64,000 nucleotides of DNA, taken from positions 31,046 to 95,045 of the forward strand of contig NZ_JAIOSW010000149.1 in assembly GCF_021107415.1 (NCBI RefSeq), in the 5' to 3' direction. Under the pieces are notes generated by a model, which was not told the origin of the DNA, made no database searches, and saw only the letters and a list, made by a program, of their open reading frames with translations. A program made the position numbers and the translations under genes. Shown piece after piece: positions 59,480 to 64,000 of this stretch. Position 1 is the first letter of the stretch. Each line of letters starts with the position of its first letter. Source of the stretch: Desulfobacula sp. GTDB lineage: Bacteria; Desulfobacterota; Desulfobacteria; Desulfobacterales; Desulfobacteraceae.

Positions 59480-62038
59480 ATGATAAAAATGTCGAAAAAA
59501 ATTCCCCCTGACCAAACTTTGCAACCTTCAACGTCAACCATACAGCGAAGGTTGACGTTAAGTATTATTGCCGGTGGATTGGTAATTGTAACTGTATTTC
59601 TCATCTTTTTATTCAAGTCGCATTTGTATAAAAATAAAACGACTTCACCATCTGTTACCCTTTTAAGCTTTCAGAATCCAATCGCAGGATTGAGTGTTGA
59701 TATCTCCCGTATGGTTGATCTGGTGGAAAAACATGCTGAACTCAAAGAAGGGCAGGATGATATAATCGATAAAATTGATAAGCTTAAAAAGCTTGGCATA
59801 AACACTCTTGATGTGTTTATATTTCCTGACAAGGATCATAGCGCTTTGCCTGTCGTGGCGCTGAGAGGTGGTCAAGGGTTTGTTTTCAAACAGCTGTTAG
59901 CGAATTATTCGCTGTTGGCACCTTATGTGGAAAAAATTACAGAGAATCAGTACCGTTTTAAAAAAGAAGCATTGCCCGAAGAGGATTGGGGTGATTTTCC
60001 GGTGGACATTTACAGGCTCCGGCTGGTTAACGGTGATTGCTTTATTGCCCCTGATCCTCTTTTTGAATCACTTCCCGCGGGGTACGATATGATAGCACAA
60101 TCGCCTGTGGCTCAATTCGATGGTACCATTAAGGGAAATAATACTGTTGCTGGGCTGACCATTCGATTTCCAGTAAATTTCATCGCCGGTTGGCAGAAAA
60201 AATTGGATGCTCATCCTCTTTTGCAAAAACAACCACTGGTAATGATGATGGCTGATATGGTCATGATGTGGTTCAAGCAGCTGGCTAAACCTTTTGAGCA
60301 GTTGCAATATATGGCGCTGAAATTGCGGATTGACGGCGATAGTCGCTATCTTCGATACGCCCACTTGTTTCAACCTGCCATTGATGGTGCTGTGGTTTAC
60401 GAAAAATTAAAAAACAAGGAGGCAGATACTGGCCCTGGACTGATTGGCAGTGTAATAGCGTTGCTGGAAAATCCTCGCCTTTCTGTTGATCTCGATTTTA
60501 AAGAGAACCGGTTGGCTTTCGATATAGCGTGGCAAAGCGTCGATGATCAACCGGTACTTGAGGCATTAGCGCAAGCTACAATCGGAAAAATATTTGAACG
60601 GTCTATGTTGAGTGGAGAGCCGACCCAGGAACCGATTAGTGCTTCTTACGCTTTGGCACCCCAATTAACTCTCCAGGTAGATCAAACGCGACTCAAGAGC
60701 AGCTTGCCGCACCAGATTAGTATGAATCTATTCCCTGATTACTTCTGGCCAAATGGGGAAGAACCCAATATGAACATGGAACTGGATCCTGTGACTATTC
60801 CCAATGCTGTTCTGGCAGAGGGAGAGTATGAGGTTCTGAGGATTAACACCCATGACGGGAGAGATGTCCACCGTTCAACCAAAAAAATATTACCACCTTC
60901 TGTGCGATTTGACAACGAACAAAAAAACCGTATTCAGTTGAATGTAGTACCTGGTACACGTGCAAAGGATCTAAGCACTGCTGTTCTGCGGTTTAAAGTA
61001 TCAGTACCAACAGATCTTTGTCTTTTTAATTTTAAAGCAGACACACCTGACAAAACAAAACAAAAAGACGGTATTCTGATCGTTGCCGAACGTATCGAAA
61101 GAGATATTGCCGAAGTCTATAGTCAGGGCTGTAGTGGCATTTGGCTTTTTGCTTATGATAAAACGGGGAAAGCAATCAGCGCAAAAGAATCGACTTCATC
61201 TTCCACCGGGATATTTAAGCGCTTCAATGGGGTGATCGATAGATTGCAGGTAGTGGTGGCAAAAAAAATTATTGAACAGACGTTTGATATCGAAACCGAT
61301 TTAAACAAAGGAGGCAGGATTGAGTTGACTCATCAACCACAGGTGCCACCACGTACACGTCTGGAATACTCACCTGTATATAAATATTTTGCCCTATCCG
61401 CCAAAGAGCTTGCAGACCTTCAGGTAGAGTGGTTTGAAGATGCTGCCAAGGTATTGTTAACACCGGGGCTCAGAATAAGGTTGCCCAATGGTCCTGGCAG
61501 TGGCCACACTCAGTGGGAGACTTATTTTTTTGGTGAGAACAGGAAACAGTCCATAAAGGGAACCTCGTATTCTTCAGGTAATACTTTCGGCTATTGGGTA
61601 GACTCCGGCAAGTTAAAAAATGCACATGCTGTATTTGGCAAAGTTTTTATAACAGTTGCCGGTAAGATTGAAAAACTGCAATTCAATTATCAGGGAGACC
61701 AGACTTTTTTAAAGCAGCATTTAAGCACTGGAGAGGATGTAAGGCTTGCCTTCAATCAAAACGAAATCGCTTATCGGAGTGGTAGTGCAAAAATCATACA
61801 GGTTAATGCCTTTGATTCAGAAAACAGGCACCTGAAAAAGGATAGCTATTACAGGAATAAGAAAGGAACTACTTTCCAATATTTTTGGGGAATTCCGACA
61901 AAAGTTGAAATGGATATAGCCACGAATTTTCACGAGCGTACCATCCATTTTGATCTACGAAAAAGACCAGTAAATGTTAAAGCTTACGAAGGATTTAAAA
62001 AGAAAGTTAGCCTTCGCAGAAATATCCTGAATAAATAA
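59480..62038 (+). CDS. Large membrane-anchored protein of unknown function
   Basis: 852 residues starting three bases after the preceding truncated gene. One membrane helix (about 27-46, SIIAGGLVIVTVFLIFLF) leaves a short cytoplasmic tail and an extracytoplasmic body of about 800 residues. The body is mixed alpha-beta (FIFPDKDHSALPVVALRGGQ, LGINTLDVFIFPD, HTQWETYFFGENRKQSIKG). No cysteines are paired and no enzyme motif is recognised. Base composition appears somewhat richer in GC than the surface genes to its left. Function unknown. Confidence 0.75.
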   Translation: MIKMSKKIPPDQTLQPSTSTIQRRLTLSIIAGGLVIVTVFLIFLFKSHLYKNKTTSPSVTLLSFQNPIAGLSVDISRMVDLVEKHAELKEGQDDIIDKIDKLKKLGINTLDVFIFPDKDHSALPVVALRGGQGFVFKQLLANYSLLAPYVEKITENQYRFKKEALPEEDWGDFPVDIYRLRLVNGDCFIAPDPLFESLPAGYDMIAQSPVAQFDGTIKGNNTVAGLTIRFPVNFIAGWQKKLDAHPLLQKQPLVMMMADMVMMWFKQLAKPFEQLQYMALKLRIDGDSRYLRYAHLFQPAIDGAVVYEKLKNKEADTGPGLIGSVIALLENPRLSVDLDFKENRLAFDIAWQSVDDQPVLEALAQATIGKIFERSMLSGEPTQEPISASYALAPQLTLQVDQTRLKSSLPHQISMNLFPDYFWPNGEEPNMNMELDPVTIPNAVLAEGEYEVLRINTHDGRDVHRSTKKILPPSVRFDNEQKNRIQLNVVPGTRAKDLSTAVLRFKVSVPTDLCLFNFKADTPDKTKQKDGILIVAERIERDIAEVYSQGCSGIWLFAYDKTGKAISAKESTSSSTGIFKRFNGVIDRLQVVVAKKIIEQTFDIETDLNKGGRIELTHQPQVPPRTRLEYSPVYKYFALSAKELADLQVEWFEDAAKVLLTPGLRIRLPNGPGSGHTQWETYFFGENRKQSIKGTSYSSGNTFGYWVDSGKLKNAHAVFGKVFITVAGKIEKLQFNYQGDQTFLKQHLSTGEDVRLAFNQNEIAYRSGSAKIIQVNAFDSENRHLKKDSYYRNKKGTTFQYFWGIPTKVEMDIATNFHERTIHFDLRKRPVNVKAYEGFKKKVSLRRNILNK

Positions 62039-62055
62039 AACTTCAAACTTTGCTG

Positions 62056-62636
62056 TCAGTTCTTTTCAAATACCAGTATCATCGAGCGGCTGAATAATAA
62101 AGGTATCAAAAGCTTTCTTTTATACCTGTCTCCGTCAATATGGACTAATTTTGTCCCAAAATACGTGAATAGATATTGAAGCTGCATAAAACTAAAAGGT
62201 GAAATATGTCCCAGGTCAACAATTTCATTTTTCCCGATTTTTAAAGGCGGGATAGGCAAAAATTAATAAAAAGTGCCTGTACATAAAAACTGGAACCGTG
62301 AATACATATTCTGAATATTGGGAGTGGTTATAAAAATTTTTCCTTTTGCCTTGCATATACGGCATAATTCTGAAATAAGCCTGACCGGTTCCAATACATG
62401 TTCAATACCTTCCATGCATATGACAATATCAAATTCATTATCTTTAAAAGAAAGAGGCTGTGACATATCCGCAAAAACAAAATCCGTATTTTCCTTATTA
62501 ATATCCGCACAAACCACCTTGTGCCCCAACAATCTAAGTGTTCTCCCAACAGGCCGTTTCCGGCCGGAATATCCAGAATTTTTTTAATTTTACTGATAAG
62601 ACCATATATGACAGCCATGTATCCGGTGAACTAAGG
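62056..62636 (-). pseudogene. Decayed SAM-dependent methyltransferase
   Basis: Pieces of a class I methyltransferase are readable in two frames: KKILDIPAGNGLLG (motif I), a frameshift in the GGG run near 62551, then HKVVCADINKENTDFVFADM, FDIVICMEGIEHVLEPVRLI and KIFITTPNIQNMYSRF, an in-frame TAA at about 62263, then LGHISPFSFMQLQYLFTYFG. At least two lesions, so not functional. Probably once part of a sugar or surface polysaccharide locus, as its neighbour is a sugar aminotransferase. Confidence 0.7.
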
Positions 62637-62830
62637 GCCATGGCTGAATCTCTCAGACATCTGAATTATATCTCCATTTTGTATTAGTACCACTTTAAAG
62701 GGTTATATAGCCTGTAATTCAAATGCACAAGATATTTGAGAAAGTTTAAAAAAAATCTATTTGCGATTGCCCGGCAATTTATTCGGGCAGATCTTGAAAC
62801 TTGGTTGTCTATTGTGATACTTATCCATGA

Positions 62831-64000
<1,170 letters not shown>

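Noticed and set aside
62780..62800. Hairpin TGCCCG/CGGGCA as a terminator upstream of the KdnA-like gene
   Set aside because: The stem is short and no T tract follows; it may be chance.

Overview
The window looks like chromosome of an anaerobic member of the Desulfobacterota, most likely a Desulfobacteraceae-type sulfate reducer. The grounds are low GC, a CoA- and ferredoxin-based catabolism (2-oxoacid:ferredoxin oxidoreductase, acyl-CoA dehydrogenase, BKACE enzyme), the selenocysteine factor SelB, a Tad pilus locus, PEP-CTERM surface proteins, and cobalamin and c-di-GMP riboswitches. The species call is inference from gene content.

1-12.5 kb is metabolic. It holds an OsmC-like protein; a GntR/FCD regulator divergent from a two-gene 2-oxoacid oxidoreductase with a beta-gamma fusion and a perfect 46-bp palindrome in the promoter; an FMN glutamate-synthase-like enzyme behind a leader terminator; a GGDEF-PilZ protein; a BKACE / class III aminotransferase / D-amino acid aminotransferase cassette; and a homocysteine methyltransferase-like gene. 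12.7-20.5 kb is accessory: dodecin, SEC-C proteins, a remnant of tRNA-Glu, and a WYL regulator / PD-(D/E)XK nuclease-like / unknown operon with a divergent partner. Matching 18-bp repeats lie at 13010 and at the 3' end of tRNA-Arg (20465-20541). 20.6-25.7 kb is housekeeping (mtgA, acyl-CoA dehydrogenase, cyclophilin, tRNA-His, selB).

25.9-46.4 kb is a surface-structure region. A CRP-like/AraC fusion regulator sits directly behind a cobalamin riboswitch plus terminator. Next comes a Tad/Flp pilus locus with frameshifts in tadE and tadA. It is followed by two minus-strand operons of PEP-CTERM proteins, including an adjacent cohesin-like/dockerin pair. The larger PEP-CTERM operon is preceded by a c-di-GMP-I riboswitch. 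A tandem motif with exactly 21-bp spacing, approximately GCAAAAAAGTCCAA, precedes the Tad locus and both surface operons. This suggests one regulon, possibly controlled by the B12-riboswitch-controlled AraC protein.

46.5-48.8 kb carries two radical SAM genes. 49.2-59.3 kb is the most novel part. A sigma-54-type promoter leads to a Tat-exported Cys-rich protein, a predicted retron msr-msd RNA bounded by a perfect 16-bp inverted repeat, and a retron-type reverse transcriptase with NAxxH and YADD motifs. Closely packed behind these are a signal-peptide-bearing MTA/SAH-nucleosidase-fold protein lacking the usual catalytic glutamates, a secreted TPR protein, and an Ig-like repeat protein. A mosaic, partly decayed duplication of the surface genes follows. 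59.5-64 kb holds a large membrane-anchored orphan, a decayed methyltransferase and a KdnA-like aminotransferase that runs off the window.
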